Shown here: one piece after another, positions 8,380 to 17,514 of the stretch
Layout: the number at the start of each line of letters is the position of its first letter
How positions within the stretch are numbered: the first letter of the stretch is position 1
The notes under the pieces: generated by a model
The model's database searches: none
The model's input: the letters and a program-made list of their open reading frames with translations, nothing else
What the model was told of the DNA's origin: nothing
From: Paracoccus homiensis
GTDB lineage: Bacteria; Pseudomonadota; Alphaproteobacteria; Rhodobacterales; Rhodobacteraceae
Assembly (NCBI RefSeq): GCF_900111675.1
Contig: NZ_FOHO01000004.1
Location: 1-64,000, forward strand
Direction of reading: 5' to 3'
Length of the DNA stretch: 64,000 bases
Made by a program: the position numbers and the translations under genes

Positions 8380-9303
8380 GTGCTGCAGAATGATCTGAAC
8401 TGGAACCTGCTTCGCACATTCTATGTGATCGCGCAGGAACAAAGCATCACTGCCGCGTCGAAACGGCTGGGGATCTCGCAGCCCTCGGTCAGCAACGCCC
8501 TGCAGAAGCTGGAATCGCAGCTGGGTTGCCAGCTGGTCTTTCGCGACAGCCGCCATTTCGAACTGACCCTGCGCGGTGAAAAGGTCTATCAGGAATGCCG
8601 TGACATGTTCCACGGGGCGGACCGCATCGTGCAATTGTCGCAGGACGCGCTGGAAGAGGAACGCGGCGAGGTGCGCTATCAGGTCATCTCGAACCTGGCG
8701 TCGCCGATGATCTACGAATTGCTGCGCCTGTTCCATCAACGCCACCCTTCGGTGAAACTGCATGTCGAGGTCAGAAACAGCCACGAAATCCTGCGCAATA
8801 TCAGTAAGGGCAACGTCAATCTGGGCTTCTGCCTGTTGAACAAGCCGGTACTGAACCTGGAATCGGTTCGCCTGTTCCGCGAGGAATTTCAACTGTTCTG
8901 CGGGGCCGAGCATTCGCTTTACGGTCGCGAAAGCATCAGCGAGCGCGAGTTGCGGCAGGAACCGTTCATCTCGTTCACCTGCGCAAGCGAAGGCATGGGA
9001 CTGGAGCCGATGGCGGTTCTTCAGGCCAGCGCGAATATCGGCAACCGTATCACCGGCGTCAGTTCGAACCTGCAAGAGGTCAAGCGCATGATTGTGTCGG
9101 GCATCGGGATCGGCCTGCTGCCGACCTATCCGGTGCAGGCCGATATCGACGAAGGCGTGCTATGGCCGATCCGCGTTACGGACCGGCCCATCGGGGCGGA
9201 TGTGTATTTGGTCCATGCCCCAAAACAGGATCTCAGCGGGGCCGAACGTGCCTTTGTCCGCACCGTCGAGGAACTGGCCCCGATGTATCAGGATGTGACC
9301 TGA
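8380..9303 (+). CDS. LysR-family transcriptional regulator
   Basis: This 307-residue regulator has an N-terminal winged helix (WNLLRTFYVIAQEQSITAAS, LGISQPSVSNALQKLE, FRDSRHFELTLRGE) and a periplasmic-binding-like effector domain ending at about residue 295. The chosen start is GTG at 8380, after a GGGGGT, because LysR domains begin almost at residue 1. An ATG at 8311 would add 23 residues without similarity. It is divergent from dctPQM and convergent with the OCD-like gene, overlapping its end by 16 bases. Likely target operons are dctPQM-rraA and the 11475-9288 pair, inferred from shared upstream blocks. Confidence 0.88.
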   Translation: MLQNDLNWNLLRTFYVIAQEQSITAASKRLGISQPSVSNALQKLESQLGCQLVFRDSRHFELTLRGEKVYQECRDMFHGADRIVQLSQDALEEERGEVRYQVISNLASPMIYELLRLFHQRHPSVKLHVEVRNSHEILRNISKGNVNLGFCLLNKPVLNLESVRLFREEFQLFCGAEHSLYGRESISERELRQEPFISFTCASEGMGLEPMAVLQASANIGNRITGVSSNLQEVKRMIVSGIGIGLLPTYPVQADIDEGVLWPIRVTDRPIGADVYLVHAPKQDLSGAERAFVRTVEELAPMYQDVT

Positions 9304-10235
9304 CGGTGGGCCAGCTCGGCCGCAGCCAGATCCTCGATCGCGACGCCCGCCGATTTGAACAGCGTGAATTCGGCGTCCGATCCGCGCCCCGGATGGCGAC
9401 CCTGCGCCAGCTCGGCCAGGTCCGCCTCGATCTGGATCGGGTCGAACAGGCCCGCGCGGGTGGGTTGGGCCAGATCGCCCGATTTCATCGCGCCGTCGAC
9501 GCTGTCCACGAAGACACGTGACTGACCCAGTGCGGTATCGTCCGCCTCGCGCATATCCTCGCGGAAGGCGCCGACCAGGTCCAGATGGGTGCCGGGGCGC
9601 AGCCAGTCGCCATGGATGATCGGGCTGGTCGCCGCCGTGACCGTCGTGATCACGTCGGCGCTCCGGCAGGCCTGTTCCAGGTCGGTGACCGCCTCGGCGG
9701 GCAGACCGTCCTCGCGCATCGCCCCCGCGATCCGGGCCGAGCTGTCGCAATTGCGGCCCCAGACCATGATGCGATCATGGTTGCGAACGCTGGAATGGGC
9801 CGCGGCCATCGCGCGCGACAGCTGACCCGTTCCCACGACAAGCAGGGTCCGCGCGTCCTTGCGGGCAAGGTAATCCGCCGCCAGCGCGGATGCCGCCGCC
9901 GTTCGCCGCGCGGTCAGCGCATCGCCATCCATCACCGATTTCATTTGACCGGTTTCGCCATCGAACAGCATATAGCCCGCGTTGATCGTCGCCAGCCCGC
10001 GTTGCGGGTTTTCGGGAAAGAAGGTCACGATCTTCACGCCGATGGATTCGCCCGGAATCCAGGCCGGCATGATCAGCAGTGACGCCTCGCTGCCGTCGGG
10101 CTGCCTGATCGGCAGCACCTGACGGGGCGGGGCGACGACGGCATTGCGGGCGAACCAGTCGCGCAGTTCCTCGACCAGCGGTCGCCAGTCCAGCGCGGTT
10201 TCCAGCTGGTGTTCGGTCAGGAAGATGTCAGTCAC
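9288..10235 (-). CDS. Ornithine cyclodeaminase / mu-crystallin family protein
   Basis: This 315-residue protein of the OCD/mu-crystallin family shows QVLPIRQPDGSEASLLIMPAW, LMSVMDG-like KSVMDGDALTARRTAAAS and the NAD-binding LLVVGTGQLSRAMAAAHSSV with GRNCDSSARI. Members include ornithine cyclodeaminase, alanine or lysine dehydrogenases and ketimine reductases, all NAD(P)-dependent imino/amino acid enzymes. The start is taken as GTG at 10235, overlapping the upstream M20 gene by 8 bases; an ATG-like start at 10259 is also open. The pairing with a carbamoyl/amide hydrolase suggests amino-acid release followed by deamination or imine reduction. The exact substrate is not readable. Confidence 0.86.
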   Translation of the reverse strand: MTDIFLTEHQLETALDWRPLVEELRDWFARNAVVAPPRQVLPIRQPDGSEASLLIMPAWIPGESIGVKIVTFFPENPQRGLATINAGYMLFDGETGQMKSVMDGDALTARRTAAASALAADYLARKDARTLLVVGTGQLSRAMAAAHSSVRNHDRIMVWGRNCDSSARIAGAMREDGLPAEAVTDLEQACRSADVITTVTAATSPIIHGDWLRPGTHLDLVGAFREDMREADDTALGQSRVFVDSVDGAMKSGDLAQPTRAGLFDPIQIEADLAELAQGRHPGRGSDAEFTLFKSAGVAIEDLAAAELAHRQVTS

Positions 10236-11475
10236 GATCGGCCCTTTCCACGACAGCATGCAGCAGGATGTTCAGCGCGGCATCGAAATCCTGCGGCTCG
10301 CAATGTTCCTCGTTGTTATGGGTGATGCCGTTCTTGCAGGGGGCAAAGATCATCGCGGTCGGGCAATGCGTCGCCAGGAAATAGGCGTCATGCCCGGCCT
10401 GCGACTGGATATCGCGCCAGTTCACGCCCAGGCGGATCGCCTGGTTGCGGATGCTGTCGATCAACCCGGCATCGAAGATGTCGCCGCCCCATTCCCATTC
10501 ATCCTCGATGGTCGCGGTGCAGCCCGCCACGGCGGCCGCCTCGTGGACCGAGCGGCGCATCTTCTCCGCCATGACACGCGTGGTGATCGGGTCGGGATGG
10601 CGCACATCGCAGACGGCCTCGGCGGTATCGGACAGGATGCCGGGCTTGTTCGGCCAGGCGGTCAGCCGTGCGGCGGTGGCCTTGCCGTCATGGACCGCGT
10701 AATCCCAGCCGATATCGTCCACCGCCGTCAGCCAGCGCGCGCCCGCGACCAGCGCGTTCCGGCGCAGATCCATCGGCGTCGGGCCGGTATGCGCGGTCTT
10801 GCCCTCGAACGAGGCGCGCATTCCGCGCACCGGATAGCCGCCGGTGACGATGCCGACATCGCGCCCCTCGGCATCCAGGATCGGACCCTGTTCGATATGC
10901 AGTTCGAAATAGGCGTCGATCTCGCCCGCCTTGCAGGGGCGGCTTCCGTCATAGCCGATGCGCTTCAATTCGTCGCCGAACCGGGTGCCGTCATCGCCGA
11001 TCAGGTCATGGACCCAATCCACCGAATATTTGCCGACGAAACAGCCCGACGCGACCATTGGCGGCGAGAACCGGGCACCTTCCTCGTTGGTCCAGTCCAC
11101 GATGACGATGGGGCGCTTGGTGACATGGTTCGCCTCGTTCAGGGCGCGAACGACCTCCAGCCCTGCCAGAACGCCCGCGATGCCATCGAAGCGACCGCCA
11201 TTGATCTGGGTGTCCAAGTGGCTGCCGATCAGGATCGGCGGCAGGCTGTCATCGCTGCCTGCCCGCCGCGCGAAGATCGAGCCGCATTCATCGACTTCCA
11301 CGCTGAGCCCCGCATCCTGGCACCAGGCCACGAACTGGTCGCGCATCTCCTTGTCGGCATCCGACAGCGTCAGACGCGAGAGGCCGCCCGGCCGTCCCTG
11401 GCCGATCCGACCCGAGGTTTCGATGGTTTGCCAGAAGCGGTCCAGATCGACGCGGCTGTCAGGGGCGATGGGCAT
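10228..11475 (-). CDS. M20 hydantoinase/carbamoylase-family amidohydrolase
   Basis: This 415-residue zinc-dependent hydrolase resembles N-carbamoyl-L-amino-acid hydrolase, allantoate amidohydrolase and beta-ureidopropionase. Metal-site motifs are GSHLDTQINGGRFDGIAGV (His, Asp, Asp), then DWTNEEGARFSPPM (Glu-Glu), FELHIEQGP (His) and a C-terminal GHDAYF (His). The family cleaves carbamoyl or formyl-type amides on amino acids. It starts with ATG at 11475 and overlaps the OCD-like gene downstream. The two probably form an operon that degrades an N-substituted amino acid. Confidence 0.9.
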   Translation of the reverse strand: MPIAPDSRVDLDRFWQTIETSGRIGQGRPGGLSRLTLSDADKEMRDQFVAWCQDAGLSVEVDECGSIFARRAGSDDSLPPILIGSHLDTQINGGRFDGIAGVLAGLEVVRALNEANHVTKRPIVIVDWTNEEGARFSPPMVASGCFVGKYSVDWVHDLIGDDGTRFGDELKRIGYDGSRPCKAGEIDAYFELHIEQGPILDAEGRDVGIVTGGYPVRGMRASFEGKTAHTGPTPMDLRRNALVAGARWLTAVDDIGWDYAVHDGKATAARLTAWPNKPGILSDTAEAVCDVRHPDPITTRVMAEKMRRSVHEAAAVAGCTATIEDEWEWGGDIFDAGLIDSIRNQAIRLGVNWRDIQSQAGHDAYFLATHCPTAMIFAPCKNGITHNNEEHCEPQDFDAALNILLHAVVERADRD

Positions 11476-11809
11476 GGCAGATCCTTCATATTGTCCAACG
11501 ATCCGCCAGTTCAGGCTGTGCGGTCATGGTGCTGAATGCTTGTGCGCAAGCCTCTGACGGATCGGTCGCAAGCGCAAATAGCGCTGGCTTATGGCATCCA
11601 GAGACCGCTGATATGCAGACCGATTGGCTGGCGGCATTTCCGGGCATGTCCGGCCCAGTGCCGCCTATGCGCGGTCGGCAAGACCGCGGGGATTCCTATA
11701 ATTTTTCAAGGAATATTGTATATCCTATTGGTTCACTGGCAAACTGACTGATCCGCGAAGTGATCGTCGCGGCCTGCACCCATACCGTCAAAACGGCGCC
11801 CGCCGGGCC
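11476..11809. promoter_or_regulatory. Upstream region of the hydantoinase operon
   Basis: No gene is supported in these 334 bases. At 11572-11600 the block GCGCAAATAGCGCTGGCT followed by TATGGCATCC matches blocks at 8072-8095 and, inverted, at 8291-8312. The block lies about 100 bases before the hydantoinase ATG, where an activator site would be expected. An A/T-rich stretch at 11695-11730 stands out from the GC-rich surroundings. Confidence 0.5.
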
Positions 11810-12739
11810 TTAGGGGCTTGGCTTGTTTCCCGACAGCTTGCCTGCAGCCAGCATCAGGTCGATCTCGCCGGGCAGCAGGTCGCGCAATGCGGTCGCCGCC
11901 GGGGATTGCGCACGATCCTTCAGCCAGCACAGCGAATGTGTGCGCGTGATCGCGGGTCGGGTCACGGGTTGCACGCTGACCGTGCCGGTGGCGATTTTGT
12001 CCAGCCAGAAGGTCAGCGGCACGATCGTCCCGGCCAGCCCTTCGTCGATCAGCTTGCTGACCACATTCACACTGCCGGTTTCGTATTTCACATTCGGAAC
12101 GACGCCGATGGCGCGGGCAGTTTCCTCGATGCGGCGGCGCAGGTCGCGGTTCACGAAGGGCAGGACCAGCGGGCGGGCAACGGCCTCGGCGAACGAGATC
12201 GGAGTGTTGCGCGCGCCCGGCGCGATGCGGGTCACATAGTGGAACGCCTCTTCGAACAGCGGGATTGACCCGGCCTGCGGCAGGTCGGTGGCCGCGTTGG
12301 GGATGATCGCCAGATCGGCATCGTGGCGCTGCAACGCATGACGCGCCCGATCCGAAGGATAGTCGATGATCCGCAACCGCATCTGCGGGTATTTTCGTTC
12401 GGCCAGGGGGTAGATCTCGCCTGCGATCGCCGCCGCCAGCGATGGGATCACCGCCAATGTCACCTCGCCGGTGACGGTGTCCTCGCTTTCGGTGACGGCC
12501 TGCCGGATCTGATCCATCCGCCGCAGCAGATCGGCCGCCTCGTCGCGCAGACGCTGACCGGCCCGCGTCAGCGACACCCCGCGCGAATGGCGCTGAAACA
12601 GTTCGGCGCCCAGATCATGTTCCAACTGGGCGATCTGCTTGCTGAGCGCGGGCTGCGCGATCCGCAGACTTTGCGCCGCCGCCGAGATGGACCCCGCACG
12701 GCAGACGGCAAGGAAATGTGACAACTGACGTGGTCCCAT
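11810..12739 (-). CDS. LysR-family transcriptional regulator
   Basis: This 309-residue protein begins MGPRQLSHFLAVCRAGSISA and carries AAQSLRIAQPALSKQIAQLE, a LysR winged helix close to the Nac/CynR/GltC branch. The effector domain holds the typical GVVPNVKYETGS and GLAGTIVPLTF segments. It is divergent from tctC at 12855, so it is the likely regulator of the tctCBA-sulfatase-oxidase operon. The sole supported start is ATG at 12739. Confidence 0.9.
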   Translation of the reverse strand: MGPRQLSHFLAVCRAGSISAAAQSLRIAQPALSKQIAQLEHDLGAELFQRHSRGVSLTRAGQRLRDEAADLLRRMDQIRQAVTESEDTVTGEVTLAVIPSLAAAIAGEIYPLAERKYPQMRLRIIDYPSDRARHALQRHDADLAIIPNAATDLPQAGSIPLFEEAFHYVTRIAPGARNTPISFAEAVARPLVLPFVNRDLRRRIEETARAIGVVPNVKYETGSVNVVSKLIDEGLAGTIVPLTFWLDKIATGTVSVQPVTRPAITRTHSLCWLKDRAQSPAATALRDLLPGEIDLMLAAGKLSGNKPSP

Positions 12740-12747
12740 GGCGCGCT

Positions 12748-12763
12748 ATAACCTTTTGGATAT
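12748..12763. promoter_or_regulatory. Dyad in the lysR-tctC intergenic region
   Basis: ATAACC-TTTT-GGATAT is an inverted repeat with one mismatch, 9 bases before the lysR ATG and about 90 before tctC. Its form (T-N-A core inside an interrupted dyad) fits a LysR recognition site and would allow autoregulation. Function is inferred from position. Confidence 0.4.
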
Positions 12764-12854
12764 GACTTTTATGCCAAGTTAATATTTCTGGGTCTAGCAT
12801 ATCTTCGCTACCGTCAGGCTACCCGGTAGGAGGCCGGGCGCAGGGGAGGTAAGC

Positions 12855-13796
12855 ATGAAAAATATAGGTTTTGCCGCGGTCGCGGCACTTCTCAGCGTGG
12901 GTGCGGCCCATGCCGAATGGGCGCCGGACGGCCCGATCAAGGTGCTGATCGGCTTCAAGGCGGGGGGTGGCGCGGACAGTCTGGCGCGGTTGCTGGCCGA
13001 GGATATCCAGGCGCGTGAAGGTTGGAACCTGATCCCCGTCAATGTCGATGGCAGCGGTGGCGCGATCATGGCCCGCGAGCTGAAGGATGCAAGGCCAGAT
13101 GGTCTGACCATCGGCGTCGGCATCACCGACACATTCGGCTATGGCCTTCTGGCGGTGCGCGATCCCGGTTATGCAGCCGATGATTTCGACTTTCTGGCCA
13201 CCATCGCCGGAACCCAGATCGCGGTCGTCGCCAAGGCAGATCGCGGCTGGCAGAACCTTGGCGATGTCATTCAGGACGCAAGGAACGGAAAGACGATCTC
13301 GTTCGGGGCGATGACCCCGCGGCTTGCCGATGGCGCCTATTACATCGGCAAGGCGAATGACGTCGATTTCAGCATCGTCAGCAATTTTTCCGGCGGGCAG
13401 GATGTGTTGAACGCAATCAGCGCGGGCGATGTCGATATCGGCTGGGTTGCGGGTCCGCAGAAGGCCGGTGTTCAATCCGGCGATCTGGTGAACCTTGCCA
13501 ATGGCGAGGATCTGCCGCTGGAGATGTCGCCCGATGCGCAGAAGCTGGGCGATCTGGGCGTCGATTTCCATTTCGGGACGACCTTTCTTGCCCTTGCGCC
13601 CGCTGATCTGCCCGCGGATGCGAAAGCCGCGCTGAGCGATGCGATCATCGGGGCGGTCGAGGACCCCGACAGCAAGGTCAGCACCTTCATCCAGCGGCTG
13701 TTCGTGCCCAAGACCATGGGGGCCGACGCGGCGCGCGATTACGTCGATGCCGAGCGGCAGGATGCGCAGAACCTTCTGGACGCGACGGCGGAATAA
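12855..13796 (+). CDS. Tripartite tricarboxylate transporter receptor (TctC family)
   Basis: This 313-residue protein has a Sec signal (residues 1-20, ending AAHA) and a Bug/TctC-type mature domain: IKVLIGFKAGGGADSLARLL, SGGAIMARELKDARPDG and late GGQDVLNAISAGDVDIG. It is preceded by GGGGAGGTAAGC, a strong RBS. TctC proteins bind carboxylates in the periplasm. It begins an operon with tctB (12 bases later), tctA, a sulfatase and an FMN oxidase. The ligand may thus be a sulfated carboxylate; this is inference. Confidence 0.9.
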   Translation: MKNIGFAAVAALLSVGAAHAEWAPDGPIKVLIGFKAGGGADSLARLLAEDIQAREGWNLIPVNVDGSGGAIMARELKDARPDGLTIGVGITDTFGYGLLAVRDPGYAADDFDFLATIAGTQIAVVAKADRGWQNLGDVIQDARNGKTISFGAMTPRLADGAYYIGKANDVDFSIVSNFSGGQDVLNAISAGDVDIGWVAGPQKAGVQSGDLVNLANGEDLPLEMSPDAQKLGDLGVDFHFGTTFLALAPADLPADAKAALSDAIIGAVEDPDSKVSTFIQRLFVPKTMGADAARDYVDAERQDAQNLLDATAE

Positions 13797-13808
13797 GGAG
13801 TCGCGACG

Positions 13809-14369
13809 ATGACCGTGACGACGCGCTGGAAGGATCTGGGATTGGGTATCTTCGGGATTGCGGCTGCGGGGGTGATCCTGTTCGTCTGGATCCCGGCAGA
13901 TATCTCGACCGGGGTGATCGACACATGGCGCCGCGTGACCCGGATCGGTGACGCCATGCTGCCGGTCTTTGCGACCATCGGCATCCTTCTGTCCTGCATG
14001 GGGATCGCGGCGAATGCCGCGCTGCGCCGGCCCGGCGCGGATTGGGCACTGCTTCATGCGCCCATGCTGTTGATGGCCGGGGCGGTGCTGATGGTCAGTC
14101 TCGCGTTGATGATGCTGACGGGTCCGGTGCTGGCCTGGGTCGTGATGGGGCCGGATCAGCCCTACCGCATTCTGCGCGATGACATGCCCTGGAAATACAC
14201 CGGCTTTCTGATCGGGGGAACATTCCTGATCGCGGCCCTTCAGGCGCTGGTGATGCGGCGGCTTCGCTGGCGATCCGTCGGGGTCGGGCTGTTGGCCAGC
14301 GTGCTGATCGCGATGTTCTACGGTCTTCCCTTCGAGGATCTGCTGCTGCCCCCGAACGGAGATTTCTGA
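13809..14369 (+). CDS. Tripartite tricarboxylate transporter small subunit (TctB-like)
   Basis: This 186-residue protein has about four to five membrane segments (near 13-33, 54-70, 82-110, 135-155 and 160-178). Sequence identity to named TctB proteins is not obvious, but length, topology and place between tctC and tctA fit. Its TGA overlaps the tctA ATG (TGATG). It would stabilise or couple TctA. Confidence 0.78.
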   Translation: MTVTTRWKDLGLGIFGIAAAGVILFVWIPADISTGVIDTWRRVTRIGDAMLPVFATIGILLSCMGIAANAALRRPGADWALLHAPMLLMAGAVLMVSLALMMLTGPVLAWVVMGPDQPYRILRDDMPWKYTGFLIGGTFLIAALQALVMRRLRWRSVGVGLLASVLIAMFYGLPFEDLLLPPNGDF

Positions 14370-15946
14370 TGGGTGTTCTGGACTATGTTCTGGCCGGCAT
14401 CGTCGAGGCGTTGACCGGAAACCCTGCGCTGGCGCTGGGACCGTTGATCCTGTCATGGCCGGTGCTGATGGTCGTGTCGGGCTTTCTGACGGGGGTCCTG
14501 ATCGGCGCGGTGCCGGGGCTGTCGGGCCCGTTTGCAATGGCGATGGCGCTGCCGATCCTGATTTCGGCCTTCGGATTCAGCAGCGATGCCTTGCTGCCGG
14601 TCATGGGCTTTCTGGTCGGGATCATGAAGGGCGCGACGCTGGGTGGCGCGGTGCCTGCGATCCTGTTCAACATTCCGGGAACACCCGATGCCTTCATGAC
14701 CACGCTTGACGGCTATCCGATGGCGCAAAAGGGCCAAAGCCGCAAGGCGCTGCGGGTGGCGCAGTTCGCCTCGGTGACGGGGGACAGTTTTTCCGATCTT
14801 GTTCTGTTTGTCTGCGCACCGTTTCTGGCCATCTCGATCGAGTTGTTTCTGGGCCTGTCGGAAAAGGCCGCGCTGATGATCCTGTCGCTGTCCTTCGTGG
14901 CGGTGGTCGTGGGCAGCGATGCGTTTCGTGGGTTGCTGGCCGTCAGCCTTGGCCTGCTGGTCGCCTCGGTCGCGACGGGGGCGGACGCCTATCCGCGTTT
15001 GTCGCTTGGCAGCGATGTGCTGGCTGCCGGGTTGCCGACGATCCCGGTGATCATCGGGCTTCTGGTCGTCAGCGAGATCCTTGCGGGCCTTGCCGAGCTG
15101 CGCCGCGACCGGCACAAGGCGCGTGCCCATGCGCCGACCCCCGATGACCAGTCCGGGCTAAGCTGGGCCGAGCGGCGCGCCCTTCTGCCCTTCATCGGTG
15201 TCTCGATGAGCCTGGGTACCCTGATCGGCGCATTGCCGGGGATCGGATCGACCCTTGCGGCGGCGCTGGGATATACGGCCGGGCGCAAGATGCACAAGGG
15301 GCCGGTGCCGTTTGGCGAAGGCACGCCCGAAGGCATCGCCTCGTGCGAGGCGGCGAATTCAGCCGTGTCGGGTGCCAATCTGATCCCGGCGCTCAGCCTT
15401 GGAATTCCCGGCAATATCTCGGCCGTGTTCCTGATCCTTGCCGCGACCAGCATCGGCGGCTTCAATCCCGGACCCTCGGTGTTCCGCTTTACCCAGGATC
15501 AGGTCAATCCCGAGCTGGTCATCGCTTTCGGGTTGTTCACGCTGATGGTGGTTGCGAACCTGCTGAACTGGGCGACCGGCGCCCGTTTCATGGAAATGCT
15601 GGGCGGTCTGATCCGCGTGCCGCGCCATATCCTGTTGCCGATCGTCCTGCTGCTGACGCTGACCTCGGTCTATGTCGAGGGCGGCGCGATGATGGATGTG
15701 ATCATCCTGCTGATCTTTGGTGTCGCGGGCTGCCTGATGCGCTGGTCCGGGGTTCCGATCCTGCCTTTCGTGATCGCCTATATCCTGGCCGCCCCGCTGG
15801 AGATGACGATCCGCAACGCGTTCGAAGCCAGCGGCGCCGATCCCTGGTTCCTGTTCCACGGCTTTTTCTCGCCCGCCTGTCTGGTGCTGGCGGTGGCCAT
15901 CATCGTCTTTTCCGGCTGGCTGCGCGCCGGTCGCCGGGCCGCCTAA
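14369..15946 (+). CDS. tctA: Tripartite tricarboxylate transporter large permease (TctA)
   Basis: This 525-residue, highly hydrophobic protein has the two inverted TctA motifs: GVLIGAVPGLSGPFAMAMAL near residue 45 and GTLIGALPGIGSTLAAALGY near residue 283. It also has PAILFNIPGTPDAFMTTLDG and NLIPALSLGIPGNISAVFL. About eleven membrane helices are expected. It is the ion-coupled channel for the TctC ligand and lies between tctB (1-base overlap) and the sulfatase (31 bases). Confidence 0.95.
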   Translation: MGVLDYVLAGIVEALTGNPALALGPLILSWPVLMVVSGFLTGVLIGAVPGLSGPFAMAMALPILISAFGFSSDALLPVMGFLVGIMKGATLGGAVPAILFNIPGTPDAFMTTLDGYPMAQKGQSRKALRVAQFASVTGDSFSDLVLFVCAPFLAISIELFLGLSEKAALMILSLSFVAVVVGSDAFRGLLAVSLGLLVASVATGADAYPRLSLGSDVLAAGLPTIPVIIGLLVVSEILAGLAELRRDRHKARAHAPTPDDQSGLSWAERRALLPFIGVSMSLGTLIGALPGIGSTLAAALGYTAGRKMHKGPVPFGEGTPEGIASCEAANSAVSGANLIPALSLGIPGNISAVFLILAATSIGGFNPGPSVFRFTQDQVNPELVIAFGLFTLMVVANLLNWATGARFMEMLGGLIRVPRHILLPIVLLLTLTSVYVEGGAMMDVIILLIFGVAGCLMRWSGVPILPFVIAYILAAPLEMTIRNAFEASGADPWFLFHGFFSPACLVLAVAIIVFSGWLRAGRRAA

Positions 15947-15977
15947 GCCCGGTTCCCGTTTCCTGAAGGAGTTTCCG

Positions 15978-17504
15978 ATGTCCCGTTCCGACACACGCCC
16001 CAATATCCTGTTCATCACCGCGGATCAGCAGCGTGGTGACTGCTATGGCTTTCGGGGGCGAAAGGTGCAGACGCCGCATCTTGACCTGCTGGCCAGCGAA
16101 GGCACCAGCCTTGAAACCGTGGTCACGCCCTGCGTGGTCTGCCAGCCGGCCCGCGCCTCGATCCTGACGGGGCTTTTGCCGCGCACGCATGGGGTCCATG
16201 ACAATGGCATCGATCTGGACCCGGAACTTGGCGAAAAGGGCTTTGCCGGATCGCTGTCGGCGGCGGGCTATCACACGGCCAAGATCGGCAAGGCGCATTT
16301 TTCGACCTATCACGTCTTTGAAGAGACGGGTCGCCCCGAAAGCATCCCCGGTTCGGCCAAGGTGCCGCCGGGCTGGCGCGGCCCCTATATGGGCTTTGAC
16401 CATGCGGAACTGGTGCTGGTGGGGCATAACTGGTGGCTGCCTGAGCAGCCTCCGCGCGGCCTTGCCTATGAGGAATGGTATTATTCCGATGGCCGGGGCG
16501 AGATGAAGAACAAACTGCTGTGGGAAAGCGTGCGCGATCACAAGGGCGCGCCGCAGGTCTGGTCATCGAAACTGCCGGTGGCCTGGCACAACTCGACCTG
16601 GATCGCGGATCGCGCCATCGACTATCTGAAGCGCGACCACGATCAGCCCTTCTGCCTGTGGGTGTCATTCCCCGATCCGCATCACCCCTTCGATGCGCCC
16701 GAACCCTGGGCCAGCCTGCATCGCCCCGAGGATGTGGACCTGCCCGAACATCGCAGCCGCGATTTCAGCAAGCGGCCTTGGTGGCATCAGGCGGCCTGCG
16801 AATCCGAAATTCCCAGCGAACATGCCGAAATCCGGCAGAAATATTCGCGTATGCCGGAATTGTCCGACGATCACCTGCGCGAGGTCATCGCCAATACCTA
16901 TGGTCAGATCGCACTGATCGACCATTCCGTCGGTCGCATCCTGACCGCGCTGGAAGAACAGGGTTTGGCCGACAATACCTATATCGTCTACACCGCCGAT
17001 CACGGGGATTGGCTGGGCGATCACGGGCTGGTTCTGAAAGGCCCGATGCCGTTCGAGGGGTTGTTGAACGTGCGCGCCATCGTCAAGGGCCCCGATGTGC
17101 CCGTGGGTGCGGTCAAGGATCAGCCGCTTTCGACGCTGGATCTGGGGGCGACCTTCATGGACTGGGCGGGCGTCGAAAGCCTGATGCCGATCCATGGCAA
17201 ATCCATGCGCGACGTGATTTCGGGGGATGGCACCCGCGACGGGGCGCTGTCGGAATGGGAATTGCTGCCGGGCCGCGTCGGGGTGGGGCTGTCCCTGCGG
17301 ACCGTCCGCAGCCGCACGGCCAAGCTGACGATGGACCTGAAATCCGGCGCCGGCGAGATGTATGACCTGACCAGCGATCCTGCCGAGCTGGACAACATCT
17401 TCGACGATCCGGCCCATGCCGCCCTGCGCGACAAGTTGACCGCGATCCTGATGTCACGCCCAGACGACATGCGCCCGAACCAGACCCCGGTCGGCATGGC
17501 ATAG
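15978..17504 (+). CDS. Cys-type sulfatase (arylsulfatase/alkaline-phosphatase superfamily)
   Basis: This 508-residue type I sulfatase carries CVVCQPARASILTG, in which Cys55-x-Pro-x-Arg59 is the site converted to formylglycine. Metal and active-site motifs include NILFITADQQRGD (N-terminal Asp), KIGKAHFS, and TADHGDWLGDHGL (Asp-His). There is no signal peptide, so it acts in the cytoplasm, matching uptake of the substrate by TctABC just upstream. AAGGAG lies 9 bases before the ATG. It needs the formylglycine enzyme found at 1368-2357. The FMN oxidase follows after 10 bases. Phosphonate hydrolase activity, which uses the same fold and modification, is the main alternative. Confidence 0.9.
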   Translation: MSRSDTRPNILFITADQQRGDCYGFRGRKVQTPHLDLLASEGTSLETVVTPCVVCQPARASILTGLLPRTHGVHDNGIDLDPELGEKGFAGSLSAAGYHTAKIGKAHFSTYHVFEETGRPESIPGSAKVPPGWRGPYMGFDHAELVLVGHNWWLPEQPPRGLAYEEWYYSDGRGEMKNKLLWESVRDHKGAPQVWSSKLPVAWHNSTWIADRAIDYLKRDHDQPFCLWVSFPDPHHPFDAPEPWASLHRPEDVDLPEHRSRDFSKRPWWHQAACESEIPSEHAEIRQKYSRMPELSDDHLREVIANTYGQIALIDHSVGRILTALEEQGLADNTYIVYTADHGDWLGDHGLVLKGPMPFEGLLNVRAIVKGPDVPVGAVKDQPLSTLDLGATFMDWAGVESLMPIHGKSMRDVISGDGTRDGALSEWELLPGRVGVGLSLRTVRSRTAKLTMDLKSGAGEMYDLTSDPAELDNIFDDPAHAALRDKLTAILMSRPDDMRPNQTPVGMA

Positions 17505-17514
17505 GGGCTGCGAC

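Noticed and set aside
12819-14537. Long minus-strand frame over tctC-tctB
   Set aside because: Antisense to clear TctC and TctB; no RBS or family.
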